Shown here piece after piece: positions 45,862-56,552 of a DNA stretch of 64,000 nucleotides. The DNA lies in the NCBI GenBank assembly GCA_945904955.1, contig CAMDPO010000007.1, positions 22,016 to 86,015 of the forward strand, read 5' to 3'. The DNA is from Rhizobium sp. Q54. Lineage in GTDB: Bacteria; Pseudomonadota; Alphaproteobacteria; UBA2966; CAIVPW01. Below the pieces are notes generated by a model that saw only the letters and a program-made list of their open reading frames with translations, had not been told where the DNA came from and ran no database searches. Positions within the stretch are counted from its first letter, which is position 1; every line of letters begins with the position of its first letter. Made by a program: the position numbers and the translations under genes.

Positions 45862-47106
45862 ATGCACACGCTGCACCGCGCCGCCGTCACGGCCGCGCTC
45901 ACCTCGCTGATCCTGACCATGGGCACGATTTCCGCCCCGGCCCATGCCGCCGACGAGCCGGGTCAACGCTTCAGGCTCACGTTCGCCGACCTGCCGCGCC
46001 CCGGCGCCACCCAATCCGCTTCGAATCCCTCGCGCACCATCCCGCGTCCCGCCAATGCGACCTTGAAGGTGCCGCCGGGTTTCCAGGTCAACCTGTTCGC
46101 GGAGCGCCTCGAGAATGCGCGCTGGATGACCGTCGCACCGAATGGCGATGTATTCCTGGCGGAGCCGGCCCGCGACAAGATCACCGTGCTGCGCGACGCC
46201 AACAACGATGGCGTCGCCGAGATGCGCAACACGTTCGCGACCGGCATCGACAACGTGCATGGCATCGCGGTCAATGGCGACTTCCTCTATGCGACCACGC
46301 CGACCAACATCGTCCGCATTCCCTACAAGGCCGGCGATACGACGGCGACGGGCCAGCCGGCGATGGTGGGCGGGCGGAATTCGCTGGGCGACGGCGCCGG
46401 GCATTTCACGCGCAACATCGCGTTCTCGCCGGACGGCCAGGTGTTCGTCGCTGTCGGCAGCCGTGGCAACATTGACGTCGAGCCGGAGGTGCGCGCCTCG
46501 GTGCAGCGCTTCGATGCCAACGGCGGCAACCAGACGACGTTCGGCGGCGGCCTGCGCAATCCGGTCGGCATCGCCTTCCGGCCGGGCAGCAGCGACCTCT
46601 ACGTCGTGGTCAACGAGCGCGACGGCTACGGCGACGGTCTGGTGCCCGACTACCTGACGCGGGTCCAGCAAGGCGACTTCTTTGGTTGGCCCTATGCGTA
46701 CCTGGGCCCCAATCCCTCCATGGGCAATTTCGGCACCCAGCGCCCCGACATGGTCACCAAGACCAAGACGCCCGACGTGCTGTTCGAGGCGCACTCCGCG
46801 CCCCTGGGCCTCGCCTTCTACGAAGGCACCCAGTTCCCGGCCGAATACCGCACCGGCGCGTTCGTCGCCCTGCACGGCTCGTGGAACTCTGGCAAACCCA
46901 CCGGCTACAAGGTCGTCTATGCGCCGTTCGCGAACGGCCGCCCGACCGGCGAGTACGTCAACTTTGCCACCGGCTTCTGGGCATCCGGCACGACCCGCGC
47001 CGAAGTGTGGGGCCGCCCGGTCGGAATTGTGGTGGCGCGCGACGGCAGCCTGCTCGTTGCCGACGACGTCGGCCAAGCAATCTGGCGGATTTCCTACCGC
47101 GGCTAG
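45862..47106 (+). CDS. PQQ-dependent sugar (L-sorbosone) dehydrogenase-like protein
   Basis: Signal peptide; PPGFQVNLFAERLENARWMTVAPNGDVFLAEPARDKITVLRD...NGGNQTTFGGGLRNPVGIAFRPGSSDLYVVVNERDGYGDGLVPDYLTRVQQGDFFGWPYAY. Confidence 0.88.
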   Translation: MHTLHRAAVTAALTSLILTMGTISAPAHAADEPGQRFRLTFADLPRPGATQSASNPSRTIPRPANATLKVPPGFQVNLFAERLENARWMTVAPNGDVFLAEPARDKITVLRDANNDGVAEMRNTFATGIDNVHGIAVNGDFLYATTPTNIVRIPYKAGDTTATGQPAMVGGRNSLGDGAGHFTRNIAFSPDGQVFVAVGSRGNIDVEPEVRASVQRFDANGGNQTTFGGGLRNPVGIAFRPGSSDLYVVVNERDGYGDGLVPDYLTRVQQGDFFGWPYAYLGPNPSMGNFGTQRPDMVTKTKTPDVLFEAHSAPLGLAFYEGTQFPAEYRTGAFVALHGSWNSGKPTGYKVVYAPFANGRPTGEYVNFATGFWASGTTRAEVWGRPVGIVVARDGSLLVADDVGQAIWRISYRG

Positions 47107-47358
47107 TGCGCGCAACGCGTGTGTCCGGCGTTGCGCGCAACGCGACCGTGTGTGACGCCGGCGATGCACGTGTGACAACAGGCGCAAAGCGCCTGTTTGT
47201 GATCGTGATCAGCGCGCGCCAACCATAACCGCGGCGAATTGTGTGACGGCGGTGGGTCTTGCCACAGCGTCCGCCGGATATCCATGTACAGTTGCGTGCG
47301 AGACAGTTGTCTCGCGTGATTCCTCCAAGAGCACGGCCTCGGTGCTGGAGAGAAGCCC

Positions 47359-47766
47359 ATGAGTAGTAGTTTGCAGAGCCGTCAGGTCCAGCTTCCGGAT
47401 GACGGACCCGACCTTGAAGTGGTGCGGTACGCTCCCGGCAGCGTCATCTTCTGCGAAGGCAGCCCCGGCTATCGCGCCTTCATCGTCCAATCCGGACTCG
47501 TGGAGATATCCAAGGTCGGTCCGCGCGGTGAACGCGTCATCGGCTACGTCGGTGGCGGCGAAGTGTTCGGCGAGCTTGCACCGCTCGACGGCGAGCCGCG
47601 CATGGCCTCGGCGACCGCCATCAAGGAGACGGTGTGCATCGTGATGCCGGAGCAGAACTTGCGCCAGCATCTGTCGGCCGCCGATCCGTTCGTACGCGAC
47701 CTGCTGTTCGTGCTCGTGCGCGGACTGCGTCAGGTCACGTCTGAGTTGGTAGCGAAGCCGCGTTGA
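47359..47766 (+). CDS. Stand-alone cyclic nucleotide-binding-domain protein (Crp/Fnr-like sensor without HTH)
   Basis: VVRYAPGSVIFCEGSPGYRAFIVQSGLVEISKVGPRGERVIGYVGGGEVFGELAPLDGEPRMASATAIKETVCIVMP; ORF ends before any HTH. Confidence 0.85.
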   Translation: MSSSLQSRQVQLPDDGPDLEVVRYAPGSVIFCEGSPGYRAFIVQSGLVEISKVGPRGERVIGYVGGGEVFGELAPLDGEPRMASATAIKETVCIVMPEQNLRQHLSAADPFVRDLLFVLVRGLRQVTSELVAKPR

Positions 47767-47797
47767 CGCAGGCATCGCTCATGGCGTCATACCGCCC

Positions 47798-48223
47798 ATG
47801 AAGGTGCTGCAGGAGTTCAAGGAGTTCGCCCTCCGCGGCAATGTCATCGACATGGCCGTCGGCATCATCATCGGCGGCGCCTTCGGCACCATCGTCCAGT
47901 CGCTGGTCAAGGACATCCTGTTGCCGCCCATCGGCTTTTTGGTGGGTGGCATCGACTTCTCCAGCATCCGCATCGTCCTGCGCGAGGGCGTCGCCGACGC
48001 CGAACCAGTCGCCATCAACATCGGCGTGTTCCTCAACAACGTCATCAGCTTTGCGATCGTCGCCGTGGCGGTGTTCGCTCTGGTGAAGGGGATCAACACC
48101 CTGCGCCGCCGCATGGAGCGTGGCATCGAGCCGGACGTCGCGCCCGCGCCGCCGCCCTGGGAGGGATATCTCAAGGACATCCGCGACGCCGTCGTGAAGG
48201 GCGACGTCGAGCCGAGGCGCTAA
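47798..48223 (+). CDS. mscL: Large-conductance mechanosensitive channel
   Basis: LQEFKEFALRGNVIDMAVGIIIGGAFGTIVQSLVKDILLPPIGFLVGGIDFS. Confidence 0.96.
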   Translation: MKVLQEFKEFALRGNVIDMAVGIIIGGAFGTIVQSLVKDILLPPIGFLVGGIDFSSIRIVLREGVADAEPVAINIGVFLNNVISFAIVAVAVFALVKGINTLRRRMERGIEPDVAPAPPPWEGYLKDIRDAVVKGDVEPRR

Positions 48224-48243
48224 CGGGCGAAGATTTCCGAGAC

Positions 48244-48319
48244 TGGTGGAGCCGAGGGGGATCGAACCCCTGACCTCGACATTGCGAACGTCGCGCTCTC
48301 CCAGCTGAGCTACGGCCCC
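48244..48319 (-). tRNA. tRNA-Ala (anticodon CGC)
   Basis: Minus strand GGGGCCGTAGCTCAGCTGGGAGAGCGCGACGTTCGCAATGTCGAGGTCAGGGGTTCGATCCCCCTCGGCTCCACCA. Confidence 0.95.
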
Positions 48320-48366
48320 AGTCCTGTCGCGGAACGGGCGGATAATGGGTAGGGGCCCCTGCCCTG

Positions 48367-48855
48367 TCAACCCGAGCCACCGCGTCCTTTCGCGCCCCCT
48401 GGCGCGCCGTCACCAAGGTCGTCTGCGAGGCGCGCGATGCCGCCGCGGATCAGCCGGCCATAGCCGTCGTCGGCAAGCACGAGGCTCGCGGCTTGCGCTT
48501 GCGCCACCGTCGCGCGCGCCATGGCGACGTCGCCCACCCGGCGATAGCTCGCCGCCACGTTGAGCAGCAGCGACGGACGGAAGCCGGCCACCGAGAGCGT
48601 GGGCTGCCACATGTGCAGCCGCGCGTCGCTGAGGTCCGCCGCCGCCTCCAGAGCGCGCCGGTCCCAGGACAACTCCTGCGCCGGATCGGGCTGCGCATCG
48701 GCCAGGAAGTGCGCGAGCAGGCACCGGTGCAAGCCATCGCCGCGCGCGGCGTCGGGCCACAAGGCCGCCATGCGGTCGCGCCCGTCGGCAGCACCGGCCT
48801 GCCAGGCGGCGATGGCCGCCAGGATGCGATCAAGGAGCGGATCGGCCAGCTGCAT
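48367..48855 (-). CDS. Conserved hypothetical protein
   Basis: 162 aa ORF (LADPLLDRILAAIAAWQAGAADGRDRMAALWPDAARGDGLHRCLLAHFLADAQPDPAQELSWDRRALEAAADL). Confidence 0.6.
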   Translation of the reverse strand: MQLADPLLDRILAAIAAWQAGAADGRDRMAALWPDAARGDGLHRCLLAHFLADAQPDPAQELSWDRRALEAAADLSDARLHMWQPTLSVAGFRPSLLLNVAASYRRVGDVAMARATVAQAQAASLVLADDGYGRLIRGGIARLADDLGDGAPGGAKGRGGSG

Positions 48856-48944
48856 TTAGCCAGCCTCCCATCCTTGTGCGCTCCGGCCCAGGCCTTTACA
48901 TAAGTGCGGAGCGTCCGCGCCTGGGCGCGCTGGGGGAGGCGTCC

Positions 48945-49229
48945 ATGGGTGCGGTCTTCTGGCTGGTCGACACGGTCCTGACGCTCTTCATCTGGGCGTT
49001 GATCATCAGCGCCATCATGAGCTGGCTGGTGGCCTTCGGTGTGCTCAACATGCACAACCGCATCGTCTACATGGTCGGCGACTTCTTCCACCGCATTACC
49101 GAGCCGGCGCTGGCGCCGATCCGGCGCATCCTGCCCAACCTGGGCGGCGTCGACATCTCGCCCGTGGTGCTGATTCTGCTGCTCGTCTTCGCGCGCCGCC
49201 TGCTGGGTGAGTTCTTCGTCGCCATGTAG
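48945..49229 (+). CDS. YggT family membrane protein
   Basis: LVDTVLTLFIWALIISAIMSWLVAFGVLNMHN...ITEPALAPIRRILPNLGGVDISPVVLILLL. Confidence 0.92.
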   Translation: MGAVFWLVDTVLTLFIWALIISAIMSWLVAFGVLNMHNRIVYMVGDFFHRITEPALAPIRRILPNLGGVDISPVVLILLLVFARRLLGEFFVAM

Positions 49230-49247
49230 CGGCGCGGGGCCGGCGGC

Positions 49248-49559
49248 GTGACGGGCCCCTTCTCTGCCACCAAGGACGGCGTGCTGGTCGCGGTGCACGT
49301 GCAGCCGCGCGCCAGCAGGCCCGGACTCGGACCGGTTGTTGCCGACGCGAGCGGCGGCGCAGTCCTCAAGGCACGCGTCGGCGCGGCGCCGACCGACGGC
49401 CAGGCCAACGCGGCGCTGTGCGAGCTGATCGCCAAGGAGCTTGGCGTGCCCAAGTCGCGGGTGCGCATCGAGCGCGGCGAGACCTCGCGCCACAAGCAGG
49501 TTCATGTTGCGGGTGCGCCCGAAGCGCTGCTCGCCAAACTCGCGGCGCTTGCCGGCTGA
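49248..49559 (+). CDS. DUF167 (YggU) family protein
   Basis: [76 protein letters not shown]. Confidence 0.92.
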   Translation: MTGPFSATKDGVLVAVHVQPRASRPGLGPVVADASGGAVLKARVGAAPTDGQANAALCELIAKELGVPKSRVRIERGETSRHKQVHVAGAPEALLAKLAALAG

Positions 49560-49580
49560 GGGAGGGAGCGAATATACAAA

Positions 49581-49660
49581 CCCTACCTGCGCGACTGGCG
49601 AGACTGGATGGAATGACCATCGGGGAGCGCAGGTAAACCACCCGCCGATCGCCTGGGCGC
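49581..49660 (+). ncRNA. ZTP (pfl-motif) riboswitch upstream of folD
   Basis: P1 ACCTGCGC (49585-49592) / GCGCAGGT (49627-49634); conserved CGACTGGCG...TGGATGGAATGACCATCGGGGAGCG and downstream CGCCTGGGC. Confidence 0.85.
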
Positions 49661-49704
49661 CGAGACCAAGTCTCGGACGGACACCTTCCCTAAGGGAGTC
49701 GCCC

Positions 49705-50571
49705 ATGGCGGACGCACGCATCCTCGACGGCAAGGCACTGGCGGCGAGCCTCCGCGCGACGCTCGCGGCCCAAGTCGCCGACCTCAAAGCCAAGCACGGC
49801 ATCACGCCCGGCATCGCGGTGTTGCTGGTCGGAGAGGACCCGGCGAGCCAGGTCTACGTGCGCAGCAAGGGCAAGGCCGCGGCCGAGGTCGGCTTCTATC
49901 CGCGCGAGGTGAAGCTGCCCGCCAGCGCCAGCCAGGCCGAGGTGCTTGCCGCAGTCGACGAGTTCAACAACGAGTCCGCCATCCATGGGTTTCTCGTGCA
50001 GCTGCCGCTCCCCACCCAGGTGGATCCGCAGCGCGTCATCGACGCGGTCGACCCAGCCAAGGACGCCGACGGCTTCCACGTCGTCAACACCGGCCTGGTC
50101 GCCATGGGCCGCGGCGGCGTGGTGCCGGCGACGCCGCTCGGCTGCATGGCGCTGATCAAGCACGCGCGCGCCGACATCGCCGGACTCGAAGCGGTCGTCA
50201 TCGGCCGCTCCAACACCGTCGGCAAGCCGACCGCGCAGCTCCTGCTGCGCGAGAACTGCACCGTGACGGTCGCCCACTCGCGCTCGAAGGACTTGGCCGC
50301 CATCGTGCGCCGCGCCGATATCGTCGTCGCCGCGGTCGGCAAGGCCGAGATGGTGCGCGGCAGCTGGATCAAGCCCGGCGCCATCGTCATCGACGTCGGC
50401 ATCAACCGCGTCGCCGACGGCAAGCTGGTGGGCGACGTCGCGTTTGACGAAGCAGTCAAGGTTGCCGGCGCGATCACGCCGGTGCCGGGCGGCGTCGGTC
50501 CGATGACCATCGCCTGCCTGCTGCAGAACACGTTCGTGCTCTGCTGCAAGGCGCACGGCGTTTCCCTTTAG
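49705..50571 (+). CDS. folD: Bifunctional methylenetetrahydrofolate dehydrogenase/cyclohydrolase
   Basis: [25 protein letters not shown]...[27 protein letters not shown]...[32 protein letters not shown]...[15 protein letters not shown]. Confidence 0.97.
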   Translation: MADARILDGKALAASLRATLAAQVADLKAKHGITPGIAVLLVGEDPASQVYVRSKGKAAAEVGFYPREVKLPASASQAEVLAAVDEFNNESAIHGFLVQLPLPTQVDPQRVIDAVDPAKDADGFHVVNTGLVAMGRGGVVPATPLGCMALIKHARADIAGLEAVVIGRSNTVGKPTAQLLLRENCTVTVAHSRSKDLAAIVRRADIVVAAVGKAEMVRGSWIKPGAIVIDVGINRVADGKLVGDVAFDEAVKVAGAITPVPGGVGPMTIACLLQNTFVLCCKAHGVSL

Positions 50572-50589
50572 TCGCGCCGGGAGTGGTGA

Positions 50590-51816
<1,227 letters not shown>

Positions 51817-51839
51817 AGGGACTCCGGAGACTGCGAGGG

Positions 51840-52979
51840 TTAGGCGGTGGCTTCGGTGCTGCGCGCCTTCTTGGCGCGCAAGCTATCGGATTTCAGCTGG
51901 CCGCAGGCGGCGAGGATGTCGCGGCCGCGCGGGGTGCGGATGGGCGAGGAGTAGCCGGCGCGGTTCACCACTTCGACGAACTTGGCGATCGAGTCGGCGT
52001 CCGAGCACTCGTAGGGGCTGCCGGGCCACGGATTGAAGGGGATCAGGTTCACCTTGGCGGGGATGCCGGCGATGAGCTGGACCAGCTCCTTGGCGTCTTG
52101 CACCGAGTCGTTGATGCCCTTGAGCATGACGTATTCGAACGTGATGCGGCGCGAGTTGGCGCTGCCCGGATAGTTGCGGCACGCGTCCATCAGCGCGGCG
52201 ATCGGATACTTCTTGTTGAGGGGCACGATCTCGTCGCGCACTTCGTCGCGCGTCGCGTGCAGGGAGATGGCGAGCGCCGCGCCGGTCTCGTCACCGAGCT
52301 TGCCGATCATCGGCACGACGCCGGCCGTGGACACCGTGATGCGGCGGCGCGAGATGGCGATGCCCTCGTTGTCCATCATCAGGTGCAGGGCGGCGACGAC
52401 GTTGTCGTAGTTGTAGAGGGGCTCGCCCATGCCCATCAGGACGATGTTGGTGATCATGCGGCCCTCGGGCTCGGAGGGCCATTCGTTGAGCTCATCGCGC
52501 GCCAGCATGACCTGGCCGATGATCTCGGCGGGCGTCAGGTTGCGCACCCACGGCTGCGTGCCGGTGTGGCAGAAGCGGCAGGTGAGCGTGCAGCCGACCT
52601 GGGACGAGACGCACAGCGTGGCGCGGTCGTCGTCGGGGATGTAGACGGTTTCGATCAGCGCGCCGTCGGCGAGACGCACCAGCCATTTGCGCGTGCCGTC
52701 CTCGGAGACTTGGGCGCGCGCGATGTCCTCGCGGCCGATGCCGTAGATGTCTGCGAGACGACCGCGCGTCTCCTTGCTGATCGTCGTCATGTCGTCGTAG
52801 GAGCGCGCGCCGCGGAAATAGAGCCAGTGAAACAACTGGCTGGCGCGCATCTTGCCCTTGGACGGCAGTTCGCCGGCGGCGATCGCGGCCGCGGCCAGGG
52901 CAGGCCGGTCCATGCCGACGAGGCGCGGCTTCTGCGGAATGCGCAGGGCCTCGGGAACGATGGTGCTGGCGACGTTCAT
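51840..52979 (-). CDS. rlmN: 23S rRNA (adenine(2503)-C(2))-methyltransferase
   Basis: [42 protein letters not shown]...[31 protein letters not shown]. Confidence 0.96.
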   Translation of the reverse strand: MNVASTIVPEALRIPQKPRLVGMDRPALAAAAIAAGELPSKGKMRASQLFHWLYFRGARSYDDMTTISKETRGRLADIYGIGREDIARAQVSEDGTRKWLVRLADGALIETVYIPDDDRATLCVSSQVGCTLTCRFCHTGTQPWVRNLTPAEIIGQVMLARDELNEWPSEPEGRMITNIVLMGMGEPLYNYDNVVAALHLMMDNEGIAISRRRITVSTAGVVPMIGKLGDETGAALAISLHATRDEVRDEIVPLNKKYPIAALMDACRNYPGSANSRRITFEYVMLKGINDSVQDAKELVQLIAGIPAKVNLIPFNPWPGSPYECSDADSIAKFVEVVNRAGYSSPIRTPRGRDILAACGQLKSDSLRAKKARSTEATA

Positions 52980-52986
52980 CGGCCGT

Positions 52987-53490
52987 TCAGCGCGGGCAGG
53001 CGCGATCCATCGCGCCGTGGGCGGCGGTGAAGCCGGCGAGCGAATAGGTGTCGGTCGTCTCGGTGCCGCGGTTGGACTTGCCCTTCACCGTCATGCGCGT
53101 GCCGGCCGCCATGGCGCGCGCCATCTTGGCGTCGTCGTCCTTGGTGTAGGTCCACGCGGTGTCTTCTTTGGTAAACAGCTTGAACTCGGTGGCGTCGACG
53201 GTGACGACGACGACGTTGTTCGCCTCGAACGCGTAGCCGCCGGTGATGCTGACCTCGTCGCGACTGCCCGGCTTGTGCGCAACGTTGACGTAGACGTCGC
53301 CGCGATTGACGTTGCGCGGTTGGCGGTCGAGGGGCGTCGACGCGATGTAGCAGACGCGGTTGCGGCCATCCATGTACTGCCACGCCGTCCAGTCGTTGAA
53401 GGTGCCGACGAGAGTCGGCTCCTGCCCCGCAGCGGGACCGGCGAGCGCCAGGAAGATCGGCGCACCGAGCAAAATGTTCTTTGAAAACAT
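52987..53490 (-). CDS. Invasion-associated locus B (IalB) family protein
   Basis: Signal peptide; [47 protein letters not shown]...[29 protein letters not shown]. Confidence 0.85.
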   Translation of the reverse strand: MFSKNILLGAPIFLALAGPAAGQEPTLVGTFNDWTAWQYMDGRNRVCYIASTPLDRQPRNVNRGDVYVNVAHKPGSRDEVSITGGYAFEANNVVVVTVDATEFKLFTKEDTAWTYTKDDDAKMARAMAAGTRMTVKGKSNRGTETTDTYSLAGFTAAHGAMDRACPR

Positions 53491-53506
53491 CGGCACGAAA
53501 GACCCG

Positions 53507-54034
53507 TTATCTGCAGGAGATGCCAAGAGCATTGTGGGCCGCTGTGAAGCCGGTGAGCGAATAGGTGTCGGTGCTTTGGGTGCCGCGGCCGGATGCGGCG
53601 CGCACCACCATCCGCGTACCGGAGATCATCGCGCGCACCATGGTCTGGTCCTGGGCGGGCGCCGGGCTGACAGCGCCCGCGCCGGCGCCACCGCCGGCCG
53701 GCCGCATGCGAAACTCCGTGTTGTCGATGATCACCACCGCGTTTCCTTCTGCCTCGACCGTGTAGCCCGGGAGCACGCTCACGGCCTCCCGTACCTCGCT
53801 CTCACGGGTGACGCGCACCGAAGCGCCGCCGCGCCGCAATGTCTTCGGCTCCATGTCGAGGGGTGTCGAGGACATGTAACACACCTGCTTGCCGTCCACC
53901 GTGGCGCGGAACGCGTTCCAGTCGCCGAAGGTGCCGATCCATTCCTGGGCTCCGGCCGGCGCAGCCCACGGCCCCCAGAGCCCTAGGACCAGCGCGCCGA
54001 GGGCTGCGCCCGGAATTCGTCCCCACAGGTTCAT
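53507..54034 (-). CDS. IalB family protein, tandem paralog
   Basis: IGTFGDWNAFRATVDGKQVCYMSSTPLDMEPKTLRRGGASVRVTRE...GTRMVVRAASGRGTQSTDTYSLTGFTAAHNAL. Confidence 0.85.
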   Translation of the reverse strand: MNLWGRIPGAALGALVLGLWGPWAAPAGAQEWIGTFGDWNAFRATVDGKQVCYMSSTPLDMEPKTLRRGGASVRVTRESEVREAVSVLPGYTVEAEGNAVVIIDNTEFRMRPAGGGAGAGAVSPAPAQDQTMVRAMISGTRMVVRAASGRGTQSTDTYSLTGFTAAHNALGISCR

Positions 54035-54198
54035 CGCCGTCGCCGCGCCCCTTGTGGCCCGTAAATACGTCAGATTTACGTGCGACGGCAGCGCTCAATC
54101 CCTGGTGGGTCCACCGTTAGAAACGATGATCTACGGGGGTGTCTCCTACATCTTGTGTTGTAGAAGCAGGAACCTGCGGACTTCCGGACGCATTACTT

Positions 54199-54234
54199 GA
54201 TACATAACGTATCGGATACGGACGCGATTGTCAA
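54199..54234 (-). promoter_or_regulatory. Candidate promoter with overlapping dyad for the ialB pair
   Basis: Minus strand TTGACA-N17-TACGTT with GATAC-ATAAC-GTATC inverted repeat across the -10 region. Confidence 0.45.
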
Positions 54235-54425
54235 GGGTTGGGTGCGGGGGAGGCCAGCAGCGCGGATGCGCCTTTGGCGGCCAGGCGAGCGCAGTCCTCG
54301 CACAGCTTCTTACCGCCAGTGCCGTCGCGCCGGACTTCGTCCGGGACGGCGGCACCCACCCGGCACTGCAGGTCGTTGTGGTAGACGCGCTCTGCGGTCG
54401 AATGCCACGCCACGGTCTTCTGCAT
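54231..54425 (-). CDS. Small Cys-containing hypothetical protein
   Basis: 64 aa; VYHNDLQCRVGAAVPDEVRRDGTGGKKLCEDCARLA, possible zinc-ribbon-like cysteines. Confidence 0.4.
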   Translation of the reverse strand: MQKTVAWHSTAERVYHNDLQCRVGAAVPDEVRRDGTGGKKLCEDCARLAAKGASALLASPAPNP

Positions 54426-54703
54426 GTTCCCCCGCCAACGTTCCAGGGGGCGGACGGGTATGCGGTATTCGCCCGGCGCGGCATCCGGTCGATACCGTAA
54501 GCGTCACACTTGTCACAGAAGCGGCTTGCGCTCAGGCGACCGTCTTGGAGGGTGGCGATCGACTAGCGGCCCTCGTGCTCCCAGTCCGTCGGTGCGGCGC
54601 AGAAGAGTCGGCGCTCGCGGGGGCAATTCTCAGGTGTTCCCCGGATCAGCGGCGGGGGGCGTCGCTGGCATAACGGAGCGTGGCCTCAGAGGAGTAGGCG
54701 CAG

Positions 54704-54886
54704 GTGTCGAGCCTTGCGTTCGTTGCGACCAGCGCACTGTTCGTAGGGGTCGTCGGCGTGGCGATTTTCCTGGCGGTCGTGGTCGGCGGCCTCGGCCCCC
54801 CTCTCGCCAAGCACCAGGCCCGCGCCCGCATCACGAGCGAAGCCCGCGCGCAAGCGCGCCGCACGCGAAACGACGGGCGTGCCTGA
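54704..54886 (+). CDS. Small predicted membrane protein
   Basis: SSLAFVATSALFVGVVGVAIFLAVVVGGLGPPLAK single TM. Confidence 0.4.
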   Translation: MSSLAFVATSALFVGVVGVAIFLAVVVGGLGPPLAKHQARARITSEARAQARRTRNDGRA

Positions 54887-54887
54887 G

Positions 54888-55082
54888 ATGAATTTCTCTG
54901 CGGCCAGCGACCGTCACTCTCCGCACGCCTGGCGGGTGCGCGCCGAACACCTGCGCGACCTTGCCGTGCAGACCCAGGACGATTTCGTCCGCCATCAACT
55001 CGTGGAGCTGGCGGAGACCTGGGAACAGATGGCAGAGCACGCGACGCGTCACACCGCCCAGATCATTCCGCTACGGAGATAG
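54888..55082 (+). CDS. Small hypothetical protein
   Basis: MNFSAASDRHSPHAWRVRAEHLRDLAVQTQDDFVRHQLVELAETWEQMAEHATRHTAQIIPLRR. Confidence 0.5.
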   Translation: MNFSAASDRHSPHAWRVRAEHLRDLAVQTQDDFVRHQLVELAETWEQMAEHATRHTAQIIPLRR

Positions 55083-55099
55083 GGCGCGGCGGCGCCGGG

Positions 55100-55468
55100 T
55101 CAGCGCCGCGCGCCAGATTCGCCCGCGCGAGGCCCGCGTTGGGCGGCGCACAGCCACTCCTTGGCGTGCGTGTAGTGCTCGATGGTCATGTACTTGCGCA
55201 TGGTCGCGACGACGCCGGCGATGACCGCCGCATCGTCGGTGAAGCCGATCACCATCATGAAGTCGGGGACCAGGTCGAACGGCATCACGAAGTAGGCGAG
55301 CGCGCCGACCAGGGCGGCCTTGACCGCGACCGGTGTTGCGGGATCGATGGCGCAGTAGTAGGCCGCGACGGCGTCCTCGATGAACGGGACGCGTTGCAGG
55401 TTGGCGCGCACCTTGTCCCAGAAGCCGGGCGGCGGCACCGGATCGATCTCGGCGGTGGTGCGGTCCAT
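55100..55468 (-). CDS. DUF1232 (YkvA-like) family protein
   Basis: AALVGALAYFVMPFDLVPDFMMVIGFTDDAAVIAGVV. Confidence 0.88.
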   Translation of the reverse strand: MDRTTAEIDPVPPPGFWDKVRANLQRVPFIEDAVAAYYCAIDPATPVAVKAALVGALAYFVMPFDLVPDFMMVIGFTDDAAVIAGVVATMRKYMTIEHYTHAKEWLCAAQRGPRAGESGARR

Positions 55469-55553
55469 CCCGAGAACGTAGGCGCGGCGGGGGCCGCCCT
55501 CAAGGGGTGCGAACGCACAGGTCGGCCTTGCGGCCCATACCCCCGGGCGCTGT

Positions 55554-55988
55554 ATGGTCCGGCCGATGACCAAGACCGAATGGAGACGTGTCGATTGGAG
55601 CGGGGCCCTGGCGCCGACGCTGGCCGACGTCGAGGTGCTGGCCGACGAGGCCTATCGCTCGATCCCCGCCGAGTTGCGCGCCCGCATCGATCCGGTGGTG
55701 GTGCGCGTGCTCGACTTCGCCGACGACGCGACCCTGGAGGAGATGGGCTGCGAGACGCCGTTCGATCTGCTCGGCCTTTACAAGGGCGTGGATCTCACGC
55801 GCAAGAGCGTGAGCGACGTGCCCCAGGACGTCGACATGATCTTTCTCTACCGCCGCCCGCTGCTCGACTACTGGGTCGAGTCGGGCGAGGAGCTGGGCGC
55901 CGTCATCCGCCACGTCATGATCCACGAGATCGGACACCACTTCGGCTATTCGGACGACGACATGGATGAGATCGGCGGCCCGATGTGA
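55554..55988 (+). CDS. Metallopeptidase family protein (zincin-like)
   Basis: LFLYRRPLLDYWVESGEELGAVIRHVMIHEIGHHFGYSDDDMDEI (HExxH). Confidence 0.88.
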   Translation: MVRPMTKTEWRRVDWSGALAPTLADVEVLADEAYRSIPAELRARIDPVVVRVLDFADDATLEEMGCETPFDLLGLYKGVDLTRKSVSDVPQDVDMIFLYRRPLLDYWVESGEELGAVIRHVMIHEIGHHFGYSDDDMDEIGGPM

Positions 55989-56491
55989 GCACGCGCAGCG
56001 ACAAGAGCAAGAAGCCGCGCGTGCTGTTCGTGTGCATGGGGAACATCTGCCGTTCGCCGACGGCGGAAGGCGTGTTCCGCAAGCTGCTCGACGAGGAAGG
56101 ACTGAGCGACGCGATCGACGTCGATTCGGCCGGCACGCACGCCTACCACATCGGCGAGCAGCCGGATAAGCGCACCATCGCTGCGGCGATGAAGCGCGGT
56201 GTCGACATCAGCTGGCGGCGCGGACGCCAGGCGAACCGCCGCGACTTTGACGCGTTCGACCTGGTGCTGGCGATGGACCGCGAGAACCATCGCGACCTGG
56301 TGGCTATCGCCGGACCGAAGGCGGACGGCAAGCTGCACCTGTTCCTGGATTTCGCACCGGAGGCGACGCACCGCGAGGTGCCCGATCCGTACTTCGGCGG
56401 CGCCGATGGGTTCGAGACGGTGCTCGACTTGGTCGAGGCCGCGGGTCGCGGGCTGTTGCGCGAGTTGCGCAAGCGCGGGCTGGTGGAGTGA
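55985..56491 (+). CDS. Low molecular weight protein-tyrosine phosphatase
   Basis: VLFVCMGNICRSPTAEGVFRKLL (CX5R) and VPDPYFGGADGFETVLDLVEAA. Confidence 0.94.
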   Translation: MSTRSDKSKKPRVLFVCMGNICRSPTAEGVFRKLLDEEGLSDAIDVDSAGTHAYHIGEQPDKRTIAAAMKRGVDISWRRGRQANRRDFDAFDLVLAMDRENHRDLVAIAGPKADGKLHLFLDFAPEATHREVPDPYFGGADGFETVLDLVEAAGRGLLRELRKRGLVE

Positions 56492-56552
56492 CACCAATCG
56501 CGTCAGAGCCTGACGCGATTGTTGCCGTGCCCGCGCCGTTCGGCGCTCGGGC

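Noticed and set aside
45862-47106. Sorbosone-dehydrogenase-like protein as the missing PQQ alcohol dehydrogenase of the 19-28 kb system
   Set aside because: It is a soluble glucose/sorbosone-type six-bladed protein, ~18 kb away and on the other strand, not an ExaA/XoxF-type quinoprotein.
47119-47200. Rho-independent terminator or small RNA at ACAGGCGC-AAA-GCGCCTGTTTGT
   Set aside because: Hairpin is real but the T-tract is weak; could equally be an operator, so it is only mentioned with the cNMP-protein upstream region.
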